This document shows positions 52,963 through 61,402 of a stretch of 64,000 nt of DNA, piece by piece. A model generated the notes under the pieces. It saw nothing but the letters and a program-made list of their open reading frames with translations, did not search any database and was not told the DNA's origin. The stretch lies in the NCBI GenBank assembly GCA_031432545.1, contig JAVKGX010000001.1, forward strand, positions 516,411 through 580,410, written 5' to 3'. This DNA comes from Armatimonadota bacterium (GTDB lineage Bacteria; Sysuimicrobiota; Sysuimicrobiia; Sysuimicrobiales; Sysuimicrobiaceae). Every line of letters begins with the position of its first letter. Position 1 is the first letter of the stretch. The translations under genes and the position numbers were made by a program.

Positions 52963-53969
52963 TGGACCGCAATCCGGGCGCGACGGCACAGGCAACACAC
53001 CCAGGTCCGAGCGCGGAGCCGGCGATGCCGGATCTGTCCGTGGACATCGCCGGCGTCCGCTTCCCCAACCCGGTCCTCTGCGCAGCCGGCCCCTTGGGGC
53101 ACGGGCGGGAGGCGTCCGGGGCATACGACCTGCGTGCATTCGGCGGCTTCGTGACGAAGTCGATCACCCTCCAACCGCGCGAGGGCAATCCGAGGCCGCA
53201 CGTCGTGCAGACCGACGCCGGTTGGCTCAACTCCGTAGGCCTGAAGAACCCCGGTCTCGCCGCCTTCCTCACCAGAGACCTTCCGTTTTTGCGGACCCTC
53301 GGCATCCCCATCGTGGCCAGCATCGCCGCGCACTCCGTCGCCGAGTATTGCACGCTGGTCGAGTGGCTGTCGGAGGCCGAGGGGATTGCGGCGATCGAAG
53401 TGAACATCTCCTGCCCCAACGTCGCCAACGGGATGATCTTCGGGACGTCTGCGTCTGCGACCGCACAACTCGTCGGGCGGCTGCGCGGCGTGACCCCTCG
53501 GCCGCTGTTCGTGAAACTGTCGCCGAACGTGACGGACGTCGTGGCGATCGCGCGCGGCGCGGCCGACGCCGGCGCCGATGCCGTCGTGGCGGTCAACACC
53601 TTGGCGGGGATGGCGATCGACCCGACGACGCGGAAGCCCAGACTGGGCAGCGTCACCGGCGGGCTGTCGGGTCCGGCGATCCGTCCGGTGGCCCTCCGCA
53701 TGGTGTGGGAGATCGCGGGCGCGCTGCCGGTTCCGGTGATCGGGACGGGAGGGATTGCGACCGCCGAGCACGCCGTGGAGTTCTTCCTGGCGGGTGCGTC
53801 GGCAGTCGGGATCGGATCGGCCTTGCTCACGGACCCGGCCACGCCCGGCCGAATCGTCGAGGACCTGCGCGCCTACCTGCGCGCGCAGGGGATGTCTTCG
53901 GTCCGGGAGCTGGTCGGCGCGCTGGAGGTCCCGTCCCCCAGCGAGGCACCGAGTTGCGGTGACTACTGA
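52962..53969 (+). CDS. pyrD: Dihydroorotate dehydrogenase, class 1B type catalytic subunit
   Basis: FMN enzyme oxidising dihydroorotate to orotate. The core starts LSVDIAGVRFPNPVLCAAGP; LGHGREASGAYDLRAFGGFV, KSITLQPREGNPRPH and the active-site NISCPNVANG with Cys mark class 1 (class 2 has Ser). GTGGIATAEHAVEFFLAGAS binds FMN phosphate. 335 residues from ATG 52962, which overlaps the pyrC stop; ATG 53025 with GGAG upstream gives 314 residues, closer to the family, and may be the true start. Class 1B normally needs the iron-sulphur flavoprotein PyrK, which is not encoded in this operon. Confidence 0.93.
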   Translation: MDRNPGATAQATHPGPSAEPAMPDLSVDIAGVRFPNPVLCAAGPLGHGREASGAYDLRAFGGFVTKSITLQPREGNPRPHVVQTDAGWLNSVGLKNPGLAAFLTRDLPFLRTLGIPIVASIAAHSVAEYCTLVEWLSEAEGIAAIEVNISCPNVANGMIFGTSASATAQLVGRLRGVTPRPLFVKLSPNVTDVVAIARGAADAGADAVVAVNTLAGMAIDPTTRKPRLGSVTGGLSGPAIRPVALRMVWEIAGALPVPVIGTGGIATAEHAVEFFLAGASAVGIGSALLTDPATPGRIVEDLRAYLRAQGMSSVRELVGALEVPSPSEAPSCGDY

Positions 53970-53979
53970 GGAGCGCTTT

Positions 53980-54708
53980 GTGCCGCGCCTGATCGTGGCG
54001 CTCGACCTGCCCGATCTCGCGTCCGCGCGGCGCGTCCTGGTCGCGCTGCGCCCGGCGGTGGACTTTTTCAAAGTCGGCTCGCAGCTGTTCACCGCATGCG
54101 GACCGGACGCCGTACGGCTGGTCCGCGACCACGGCGCCGAGGTCTTCTTGGACCTCAAGTTCCACGACATCCCCCAGACCGTCGAGGCCGCGGCAGCCGC
54201 TGCCGCGCGGCTGGGGGTGCGCATGTTCAACGTGCACGCGCTTGGCGGGGTGGAGATGATGGTGCGCGCGCGCCGCGGTGCGCACGAAGGCGCCGCCGAC
54301 ACAAAGCCTCCGATCGTGCTGGGCGTGACGGTGCTGACCAGCGCGAACACCGCGGCGCTCCGTTCCGTGGGGGTCGCCGGCGACGTGCCGGAGGCCGCTG
54401 TGCGGCTGGCGAGCCTCAGCCGCGACGCGGGCCTGGACGGCGTCGTCTGCTCCGTGCACGAGGTCGCCGCGATCAAGGCGGCCTGCGGGAGCGACTTCGT
54501 CGCCGTGGTGCCCGGGATCCGGCCGAGGGAGGTGTGCGACGACGACCAGTCCCGCACCGGCAATCTGCGCTCGGCGGTCCTGGCAGGTGCGGACTATGTT
54601 GTTGTCGGCAGGCCGATCCTGCAGGCCCCGGATCCCCCCGCGGTGGCGCGGGCGACGATCGAAGCCCTCGACATGATCGCGCTGAAGATAAGCCACAGGA
54701 GGCCGTGA
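53980..54708 (+). CDS. pyrF: Orotidine 5-phosphate decarboxylase
   Basis: 242 residues from GTG 53980, with TGAGGAG six bases upstream; GTG 53959, inside pyrD, is in frame but lacks a site. TIM-barrel decarboxylase making UMP from OMP. Substrate motif VALDLPDLASARRVL with the first Asp, VDFFKVGSQLF, the catalytic DLKFHDIPQTV (Asp-Lys-Asp tetrad), VVPGIRP and the phosphate-binding AGADYVVVGRPIL. It is the short bacterial type of ~240 residues. Confidence 0.95.
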   Translation: MPRLIVALDLPDLASARRVLVALRPAVDFFKVGSQLFTACGPDAVRLVRDHGAEVFLDLKFHDIPQTVEAAAAAAARLGVRMFNVHALGGVEMMVRARRGAHEGAADTKPPIVLGVTVLTSANTAALRSVGVAGDVPEAAVRLASLSRDAGLDGVVCSVHEVAAIKAACGSDFVAVVPGIRPREVCDDDQSRTGNLRSAVLAGADYVVVGRPILQAPDPPAVARATIEALDMIALKISHRRP

Positions 54709-55341
54709 GTGCCCTCGACGGAAAACTCCACCGATCCGATCCTGCGGCTGCTGCGAGAATACGGCGCCATCCAACAAGGGCACTTTCTGCTCGCCTCGGG
54801 CCTGCACAGTCCGCACTACGTACAGTGCGCGCTCGTGCTCCAGTACCCGCACGTCGCCGCGCGCCTGGCGGCCGAGATCGCCGACCGATTCCGCCCGCAT
54901 CGCGTGCAGACGGTGGTCGGCCCGGCCATCGGCGGGATCACGTTGGCCTACGAGGTGGCACGGCAGCTGGGCGCCCGCGCCATCTGGGCCGAGCGCGCCG
55001 ACGGAAAGATGACGCTGCGGAGGTCGTTTGCGGTTTCACCCCAGGAGATCGTGCTGGTCGCCGAGGACGTCGTCACCACTGGCGGATCGGCGAACGAGGT
55101 GGTGGAGTTGGTGCAGCATGCCAGAGCGCACGTCGTCGGTGTGGGCGCGGTCGTCGACCGCTCCGGCGGCGCCCACGCCCTGACGGTCCGGTTCGAACCG
55201 CTGGTGCGGCTGAGCGTGCAGGTCTACCCCGCAGCTGCGTGCCCGCTGTGTCAGGCCGGCGTGCCGCTGACCAAACCGGGCAGCCGCGCCGCCGTCCCCC
55301 TTGCCTCCGAGCGGCGAGGGGAATACAGTTTTTCCGAATGA
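54709..55341 (+). CDS. pyrE: Orotate phosphoribosyltransferase
   Basis: 210 residues, joins orotate and PRPP. GTG 54709 directly follows the pyrF stop, with GGAGG six bases upstream. HFLLASGLHSPHYVQCALVL is the N-terminal substrate hood; GPAIGGITLAYEVARQLGAR and IWAERADGKMTLRRSFAV carry the Lys loop; VLVAEDVVTTGGSANEVVEL is the PRPP-binding loop. Two C-terminal Cys pairs (CPLC) are typical of a PyrE subgroup. Last gene of the operon; no clear terminator was found in the 64 bases before the next promoter. Confidence 0.95.
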   Translation: MPSTENSTDPILRLLREYGAIQQGHFLLASGLHSPHYVQCALVLQYPHVAARLAAEIADRFRPHRVQTVVGPAIGGITLAYEVARQLGARAIWAERADGKMTLRRSFAVSPQEIVLVAEDVVTTGGSANEVVELVQHARAHVVGVGAVVDRSGGAHALTVRFEPLVRLSVQVYPAAACPLCQAGVPLTKPGSRAAVPLASERRGEYSFSE

Positions 55342-55405
55342 TAATAGCATCCCGCCGCGGCTCCGTTCGGTTTTCAGAGACGACATCTCCGGCTCGAACC
55401 GCGGT

Positions 55406-55434
55406 TTGACAGGCTTTTCGGGCTTCCCTATAAT
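55406..55434 (+). promoter_or_regulatory. Consensus sigma-70 promoter of the hpt-guaB-guaA operon
   Basis: TTGACA (55406-55411), exactly 17 bases, TATAAT (55429-55434): a full consensus match. Predicted start near 55441, giving a leader of ~27 bases before GTG 55468. Confidence 0.92.
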
Positions 55435-55467
55435 CGCCACAACTACCTCCCCCGGGAGGCTTGCGCG

Positions 55468-56010
55468 GTGGCGCTGGTGGACGACATCGAGGAAGTCCTA
55501 ATCTCCGAGGAGAGGCTGCGCACGAGGGTGGGTGAACTCGGGCGCCGCATCTCCTCGGACTACGAGGGCAAAGAGCCCCTGTTGGTCGGGATCCTGACAG
55601 GGGCCGTTTTCTTTGTGTCGGACCTCATGCGCGCCATCACGATCCCGTGCCATCTGGACTTCATGGCGACCAGTTCGTACGGGCACGGCACCGAGAGCTC
55701 CGGGATCGTCCGCATTCTCAAAGACCTCAACGAAACCATCGAGGGGCGGCACGTGATCGTCGTGGACGACATCGTCGATACGGGCCTGACGATGGACTAC
55801 CTGCTGACGACGCTGAAGGCGCGCTATCCGGCGAGTCTTTCCGTCTGCGCCCTGCTCGACAAGGTCGAGCGCCGCAGGCGCCAGGTGCCCCTGCGCTACG
55901 TCGGTTTCGAAGTGCCCGACCGGTTCGTCGTGGGCTACGGGATGGACTACGGCGGTCTGTACCGCAACCTCTCGTTCGTATGCGTGCTCAAGCCGGAGGT
56001 GTATCAGTGA
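55468..56010 (+). CDS. hpt: Hypoxanthine (guanine) phosphoribosyltransferase
   Basis: 180-residue purine salvage enzyme making IMP or GMP from base plus PRPP. N-terminal ISEERLRTRVGELGRRIS, LVGILTGAVFFVSDLMRAI, then HVIVVDDIVDTGLTMDYLL as the PRPP loop, and DRFVVGYGMDYGGLYRNLSF as the C-terminal base-binding part, all typical of HPRT and distinct from PyrR. GTG 55468 has GGGAGG eight bases upstream. GTGA overlap with guaB. Confidence 0.95.
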   Translation: MALVDDIEEVLISEERLRTRVGELGRRISSDYEGKEPLLVGILTGAVFFVSDLMRAITIPCHLDFMATSSYGHGTESSGIVRILKDLNETIEGRHVIVVDDIVDTGLTMDYLLTTLKARYPASLSVCALLDKVERRRRQVPLRYVGFEVPDRFVVGYGMDYGGLYRNLSFVCVLKPEVYQ

Positions 56011-57230
56011 AGCCGTCGGCCGTCGAGAGTCAGCAGCCCGGGCTCGCTGGCGTGTTTCCGCCCCTCGATCCGGATACGCACATCGGGATCGGCCGCCCGG
56101 TCCGGCGGGCGTACGGCTACGACGACATCGCGCTCGTGCCGGCGGCGGTGACCGTCGATCCCGAAGACGTGGACGTCTCCTGGGAGGTCGGCGGTCACCG
56201 GCTTGCGCTGCCGGTGCTGGCCGCGGCGATGGACAGCGTCACCGATCCGCGCACCGCGATCCTCATGCACGAACTCGGCGGCGCCGGTGTCCTCAACCTG
56301 GAAGGGTTGCAGACGCGGTATGAGGATCCGTCGGAACCAATCGCGCGGGTGGCGCGTGCTGCCTCTGAGGGGTGCGTGCCGTTGCTCCAGGAACTGTACC
56401 GGCGGCCGGTCCGCGAGGAGTTGGTGGGACGTCGGATCGCCGAGATCAAGCGCGCCGGTGGCCGTGCCTTCGCGTCCGTAACACCCGCGTCGGCGCCGCG
56501 CCTTGGGCCGGTCGCCGAAGAGGCCGGGCTGGATGTGCTCGTGCTGCAATCCACCGTCATCACCGAACGGCATCGCTCCTCGCGCGGGCGTTCGATCTCG
56601 GTTCGGCAGATAGTCGAGCGCTTGCGCATCCCGGTCCTGGCGGGCAACTGCGTCTCCTACGAAGCGGCGGCAGAACTCCTCGAAGCCGGTGTTGCGGGCC
56701 TGTTCGTGGGGGTGGGGCCGGGTGCGGCGTGCACCAGCCGGCGTGTGCTCGGGGTCGGCGTGCCGCAGGTCACCGCGATCTGCGACGTCGCCGCAGCCCG
56801 CGATGCCTATCGGGAGAGGACCGGGCGCCACATCCCGGTGATCGCCGATGGCGGATTGAGCGGGGGCGGCGACATCGCGAAGTCGATCGCCTGCGGGGCC
56901 GATGCCGTGATGCTGGGTTCGGCGCTGGCCCGTGCTGCGGAAGCCCCGGGGCAGGGATTCCACTGGGGGATGGCGACCTCCCACGCGGCGTTGCCGCGCG
57001 GGACGCGCGTGCGGGTCGGAACGACCGGGACGCTGCGGCAGATCCTCCTGGGCCCGGCGGCCACCGACGACGGCAGCCAGAACCTCGTCGAGGCGCTGCG
57101 CACCGCGATGGGGATCTGCGGCGCGCGCACGATCCGCGAGATGCACCGCGCCCAGATCGTCCTGGCCCCCGCCCTGGCGACGGAGGGCAAGGCGGCGCAG
57201 TTTGCGCAGGGCGTGGGCCAGGGGAGGTAG
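56007..57230 (+). CDS. guaB: IMP dehydrogenase family protein, GuaB3/GuaB1-like, no CBS domains
   Basis: 407 residues, TIM barrel of the IMPDH/GMP reductase family. [20 protein letters not shown] at the N-terminus, [20 protein letters not shown], the catalytic loop [20 protein letters not shown] with Cys242, [20 protein letters not shown] for phosphate binding and [14 protein letters not shown]. The two CBS domains of housekeeping GuaB are absent, and the loop reads GAACTSR instead of GSICTTR. This form corresponds to GuaB3 of Actinobacteria and Cyanobacteria. Its place between hpt and guaA strongly suggests it supplies XMP for GMP synthesis. GTG 56007 has GGAGG seven bases upstream. Confidence 0.88.
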   Translation: MKPSAVESQQPGLAGVFPPLDPDTHIGIGRPVRRAYGYDDIALVPAAVTVDPEDVDVSWEVGGHRLALPVLAAAMDSVTDPRTAILMHELGGAGVLNLEGLQTRYEDPSEPIARVARAASEGCVPLLQELYRRPVREELVGRRIAEIKRAGGRAFASVTPASAPRLGPVAEEAGLDVLVLQSTVITERHRSSRGRSISVRQIVERLRIPVLAGNCVSYEAAAELLEAGVAGLFVGVGPGAACTSRRVLGVGVPQVTAICDVAAARDAYRERTGRHIPVIADGGLSGGGDIAKSIACGADAVMLGSALARAAEAPGQGFHWGMATSHAALPRGTRVRVGTTGTLRQILLGPAATDDGSQNLVEALRTAMGICGARTIREMHRAQIVLAPALATEGKAAQFAQGVGQGR

Positions 57231-57244
57231 GTTCAGACGAAACC

Positions 57245-58828
57245 ATGACGCTCGCGGCCGCATCGCCCAGCGTCCAAAGCCAGGCCGCGACCGACGCCGC
57301 GCGCGACACCGTGGTGGTCTTGGACTTCGGCGCGCAGTATGCGCAGCTGATCGCGCGGCGCGTGCGCGAGCTGCGCGTCTACAGCGTGATCCTGCCGTTC
57401 GACGCGCCGGTCGAACGGATCCGCGCGCTGGGGCCCAAGGGCATCATCCTCTCCGGCGGCCCGGCCAGCGTCTACGAGGAGGGCGCACCACAGGCCGATC
57501 CCGCCCTGCTGGAGTTGGGCATCCCGGTTCTGGGGATCTGCTACGGCATGCAGTGGATGGCGCACGCCCTCGGCGGCCGCACCGGACCTGCCGAAGCCCG
57601 CGAGTACGGCCGAACACGGCTGTTCGTCGAAGACCCCGCAGAGCTGTTCGCCGGGCTGGAAGGACGGCTCACGTGCTGGATGAGCCACGGTGACTCGGTC
57701 CACGTGCTGCCGGCGGGCTTCCGGGCGCTGGCCCGCACGGACCGGTCCCCCTACGCCGCGATCGCCGACTCGACCCGGCGCCTGTACGGGCTGCAGTTCC
57801 ACCCCGAGGTGTCGCACACCCCGTGGGGGATGGACGTCCTGCGCAACTTCCTGTTCTCGGTGTGCGGCTGCGCGGCGTCATGGACGATGGCGTCGTTCGT
57901 CGACGATGCCGTCGAGCGGATCCGCGTGCAGGTCGGCGCAGGGCGGGTGCTGTGTGCGCTGAGTGGTGGGATCGATTCCTCCGCGGCCGCCGCGCTGGTG
58001 CACAGGGCCGTCGGCGACCAGCTGACGTGCGTGTTCGTCGACCACGGTTTCCTGCGAAAAGGGGAAGTCCAACAGGTGGTGCGCACGTTCCGCGACCACT
58101 TTCGCGTGGGGTTGGTCCACGTGAACGCCGCCGAGCGCTTCCTCAGGCTCCTGAACGGGGTGACCGACCCGGAACAGAAGCGACGGCGCATCGGCGAGGA
58201 GTTCATCCGCGTCTTCGAGGAGCAGGCGCGCGCGCTGGGACGGGCGGATTTCCTCGTGCAGGGGACCCTGTACCCGGACGTGATCGAGTCGGGCACGCGC
58301 ACCGCCGCACGGATCAAGACGCACCACAACGTCGGCGGGCTGCCCGAACGCATGCGGTTTCGGCTGGTGGAACCTTTCCGCGACCTGTTCAAGGACGAGG
58401 TACGCGAGGTCGCACGAGGGCTGGGATTGCCCGACGAAATGGTGTGGCGACATCCGTTCCCGGGTCCCGGTCTGGCGATCCGCATCCTCGGCGAGGTGAC
58501 GCCCGAACGGCTTCGGATCCTCCGGGAGGCGGATGCAATCCTCCTCGAGGAGGTCCGGCGTGCTGGTCTGCTGCGCGAGCTGTGGCAGGCGTTCTGCGTA
58601 CTGCTGCCCGTCCGCACGGTGGGCGTCGCCGGCGACGCGCGCACCTACGGGTTTGCTGTGGTGGTCCGTGCGGTCACCAGCGAGGACGGAATGACGGCAG
58701 ACTGGGCGCGGTTGCCCGCAGACTTCCTGGAATCGGTCGCCAGTCGGATCACGCGCGAAGTGCCCGAGATCACGCGCGTCACCTACGACGTCACCTCCAA
58801 GCCGCCGGCGACGATCGAGTGGGAGTGA
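57245..58828 (+). CDS. guaA: GMP synthase (glutamine-hydrolysing)
   Basis: 527 residues. N-terminal class I glutamine amidotransferase: [33 protein letters not shown], nucleophile Cys99 in [10 protein letters not shown], and FHPEVSHT with the His/Glu pair. ATP pyrophosphatase domain: [20 protein letters not shown] (PP-loop), [40 protein letters not shown]-terminal dimerisation domain: [17 protein letters not shown] and the end PPATIEWE. Length and order are standard. A 20-residue Ala/Ser-rich lead precedes the first strand. ATG 57245 follows guaB by 14 bases. Confidence 0.97.
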   Translation: MTLAAASPSVQSQAATDAARDTVVVLDFGAQYAQLIARRVRELRVYSVILPFDAPVERIRALGPKGIILSGGPASVYEEGAPQADPALLELGIPVLGICYGMQWMAHALGGRTGPAEAREYGRTRLFVEDPAELFAGLEGRLTCWMSHGDSVHVLPAGFRALARTDRSPYAAIADSTRRLYGLQFHPEVSHTPWGMDVLRNFLFSVCGCAASWTMASFVDDAVERIRVQVGAGRVLCALSGGIDSSAAAALVHRAVGDQLTCVFVDHGFLRKGEVQQVVRTFRDHFRVGLVHVNAAERFLRLLNGVTDPEQKRRRIGEEFIRVFEEQARALGRADFLVQGTLYPDVIESGTRTAARIKTHHNVGGLPERMRFRLVEPFRDLFKDEVREVARGLGLPDEMVWRHPFPGPGLAIRILGEVTPERLRILREADAILLEEVRRAGLLRELWQAFCVLLPVRTVGVAGDARTYGFAVVVRAVTSEDGMTADWARLPADFLESVASRITREVPEITRVTYDVTSKPPATIEWE

Positions 58829-58953
58829 GACGCGGCCCCAGCGGCGGTCGACCTCCGCGAAGCAGGCGCGCGGACAGCGCCGCCTTGCGGTGGGGGCAGC
58901 GCTGTTGCAAAATGGTCGCGCCGTACGAGGAGTGCCGCCTGCCGCTTCGGGCG

Positions 58954-58982
58954 TTGGCTGAAAGCGTTCGGCAGACTACGAT
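58954..58982 (+). promoter_or_regulatory. Probable promoter of the PcrA/UvrD helicase gene
   Basis: TTGGCT (58954-58959), 17 bases, TACGAT (58977-58982). Predicted start near 58989, only ~12 bases before ATG 59001. Confidence 0.5.
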
Positions 58983-59000
58983 TCTCCGCCGGGGCAGCCC

Positions 59001-61139
59001 ATGGATCTGCTCTCTGCCCTCAATCCCCAGCAGCGCGAGGCCGTCACCTGTGAGGGTGGGCCGCTGCTCGTGCTGGCCGGTGCCGGCTCGGGGAAGACGC
59101 GCGTGCTGGCCTACCGCGTCGCCTACCTGATCCGGGAGCGCGGCGTCCCGCCGACCCGCATCCTGGCGGTGACGTTCACGAACAAGGCGGCCAACGAGAT
59201 GCGCAACCGGATCGCCGGGCTGACGGGCGAGCCGGTGGCGCGAGCGTTGTGGATCGGTACGTTCCACCGGATCTGCAGCCGCATCCTGCGCCGGGACGGC
59301 GAACGGATCGGGATCTCCTCGCGGTTTTCCGTCTACGACGAGGACGACCAGCGCACCCTGATGCGGGAGGTCCTGCGCGATCTGAACCTCGACGACCGGC
59401 GGTTTCCACCCCCGAGGCTGCTCGCCACGATCTCGGCGGCCAAGAACGAGGGCGTAGACCACGTCGCGTTCGACCTGCGGGCGCAGACCTACTACGAGCG
59501 CATCGTCGCTGGGGTCTGGCGGGAGTATCAGAAGCGGCTGAGCGAACGCGACGCGATGGACTTCGACGACATCCTGCTCCAGACGCTGCGGCTGTTCGAG
59601 GACGCGCCACAAGTCCTCGCAGACTACCAGGAGCGCTTCCTGCATGTCCTGGTCGACGAGTACCAGGATACCAACCCCGTGCAGTTCCGGATCGTGGCGC
59701 GGCTGTCAGAGCGGCACCGCAACCTCTGCGTGGTGGGGGACGCCGACCAGGCCATCTACGCCTGGCGCGGGGCTGACGTGCGCAACATCCTCGAGTTCGA
59801 GCGCGACTTTCCTGACGCCCGAATCGTGAAGTTGGAACAGAACTACCGGTCCACCCAGACGATCCTGCGGGCGGCGGAACACCTGATCGGTCACAACCCT
59901 CACCGGCACCCCAAACGCCTGTGGACGCACAACGCAGCGGGCCATCCGGTCACCCTGTACGTCGCGTTCGACGAGCACGACGAGTCGCGGTTCGTCGCCG
60001 AGCAGCTGCGCCGCCTGCAGGACGAGGGCGTTCCGTTGCGCGCGTGCGCGGTGCTGTACCGCATCAACGCGATGTCGCGGCAGTTCGAGGACCACTTCCT
60101 GCGTGCCGGGATTGCCTACCAGATCGTCGGCGGCGTCCGGTTCTACGAGCGGCGGGAGGTGCGGGACCTGCTCGCCTACCTGCGCGCGGCGACCAACCCG
60201 CGCGACGTGCTGAGCCTGCGCCGGATCGTCAACGTGCCCCGGCGGGGCATCGGAGAGGCCACGCTCGCGAAGATCGAGGCGGCCGCCGGATCGTCGGCAG
60301 GTCCGTTGCTCGACGTGTTGCGCGACCCCAGCGTGCTGGCGGCGATCGCGCCCCAGGTCCGCAGGGCCGTCGGCGAGTTCGTCGCCCTGCTCGACCGGAT
60401 CGCCCAGGCGGCGCGAAGCGCCCGGGTATCCGAGCTGATCGAGCAGGCGATCGAGTGGACCGGGTACCGGGCCGCCCTCGAGGCGGAGGGGACGGACGAA
60501 GCCGCCAGCCGCCTGGAGAACCTTCGCGAGCTCGTTACGGTCGCACAGGAATTTGAGGACGCGACCGGTGAGACCTCCGTCGAGGCGTTCTTGGAACACT
60601 TGTCGCTGATCACCGATATCGACACGTACGACGAAACGGCCGATAGGGCGACGCTGATGACGCTGCACGCGGCGAAGGGCCTGGAGTTCCCGGTGGTCTT
60701 CATGTGCGGGATGGAAGAGGGCGTCTTCCCCCACTTGCGAACGCTGGACGATCCCCGCCAGGTGGAAGAGGAACGGCGGCTGGCCTACGTCGGCATGACG
60801 AGGGCCAAACAGCGGCTGTTTTTGACCTACACGCAGCAGCGGACCCTCTTCGGTCGGACATCGGTGAACGTTCCCTCGCGTTTTCTGTCCGAAATGCCCG
60901 AAGATGCCGTCTGCGAGATCCGGACCGCTCGCACCGCCACCAACGACTGGCAAGACCTCCCGCAGCGGGAAGTCCCGACGCTGGCCGTCGGGGAGCAGGT
61001 CCGCCACAGGCACTTCGGGGTCGGACGGGTGCTCGACGTCGAAGGCGAGGGTGCCCGCACGGTGGCCACCGTGCACTTCCCCCACCTGGGTACGAAGAGA
61101 CTGGCTTTGGGGTATGCACCGCTAGAGAAGGTTCCCTAA
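59001..61139 (+). CDS. pcrA: ATP-dependent DNA helicase PcrA/UvrD
   Basis: 712-residue superfamily 1 helicase, 3-prime to 5-prime, for nucleotide excision repair and transcription-coupled repair. LNPQQREAVTCEGGPLLVLA with GAGSGKTR (Walker A, 27-34), VTFTNKAANEMRNRI, VDEYQDTNPVQF (motif II near 217-228), VVGDADQAIYAWRGAD, EQNYRSTQTIL, VLYRINAMSRQFED, TLMTLHAAKGLEFPVVFM, and EEERRLAYVGMTRAK. The C-terminus has a Tudor-like RNA polymerase contact domain (GEQVRHRHFGVGRVLDVEGE). A short GGTTCCC/GGGAACC hairpin spans the stop codon without a T-run. Confidence 0.96.
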   Translation: MDLLSALNPQQREAVTCEGGPLLVLAGAGSGKTRVLAYRVAYLIRERGVPPTRILAVTFTNKAANEMRNRIAGLTGEPVARALWIGTFHRICSRILRRDGERIGISSRFSVYDEDDQRTLMREVLRDLNLDDRRFPPPRLLATISAAKNEGVDHVAFDLRAQTYYERIVAGVWREYQKRLSERDAMDFDDILLQTLRLFEDAPQVLADYQERFLHVLVDEYQDTNPVQFRIVARLSERHRNLCVVGDADQAIYAWRGADVRNILEFERDFPDARIVKLEQNYRSTQTILRAAEHLIGHNPHRHPKRLWTHNAAGHPVTLYVAFDEHDESRFVAEQLRRLQDEGVPLRACAVLYRINAMSRQFEDHFLRAGIAYQIVGGVRFYERREVRDLLAYLRAATNPRDVLSLRRIVNVPRRGIGEATLAKIEAAAGSSAGPLLDVLRDPSVLAAIAPQVRRAVGEFVALLDRIAQAARSARVSELIEQAIEWTGYRAALEAEGTDEAASRLENLRELVTVAQEFEDATGETSVEAFLEHLSLITDIDTYDETADRATLMTLHAAKGLEFPVVFMCGMEEGVFPHLRTLDDPRQVEEERRLAYVGMTRAKQRLFLTYTQQRTLFGRTSVNVPSRFLSEMPEDAVCEIRTARTATNDWQDLPQREVPTLAVGEQVRHRHFGVGRVLDVEGEGARTVATVHFPHLGTKRLALGYAPLEKVP

Positions 61140-61402
61140 GGGGAACCGGAGTCCAGCAGGACCCGGCCAGCCCGGCAGAGAAAGGACAAGGAGAAGCTGG
61201 GATGTTATAGATCGTAATGGTGCGATTTGGTGTAGTTTGGTATATCGTTGTGTCAAGTCCAGGCCGAAGGGGGGTGTCCGACCAGGAGCGATTCGTGGAG
61301 TGGGGGCTACGGATCCATCCTAGCAGGGATCCATTCGTTCGGTCGCGGAAGTGATATGCGGTTCTGTCGAGCCACCCAGATGATTTCCGAAGGGAGGTAC
61401 AG
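61140..61402 (+). other. Intergenic leader before the ABC binding-protein gene
   Basis: 263 bases without a gene. Positions ~61203-61256 form an A/T-rich island (GTTATAGATCGTAATGG, then TAGTTTGGTATATCGTTGTG) in GC-rich surroundings, most likely the promoter region; TATATC could be a -10 box but no good -35 is seen. The rest is a ~140-base leader ending in GAAGGGAGG before the ATG. Confidence 0.35.

Noticed and set aside
55468-56010. Gene considered as the missing pyrR
   Set aside because: The PRPP loop (VVDDIVDTGLT) and C-terminal base-binding motif are those of hypoxanthine phosphoribosyltransferase, and it has its own promoter beside GMP genes.
61203-61256. A/T-rich island considered as a transferred element or origin
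   Set aside because: Only about 50 bases, no DnaA-box cluster, repeats or mobile genes; a promoter region is the simpler reading.
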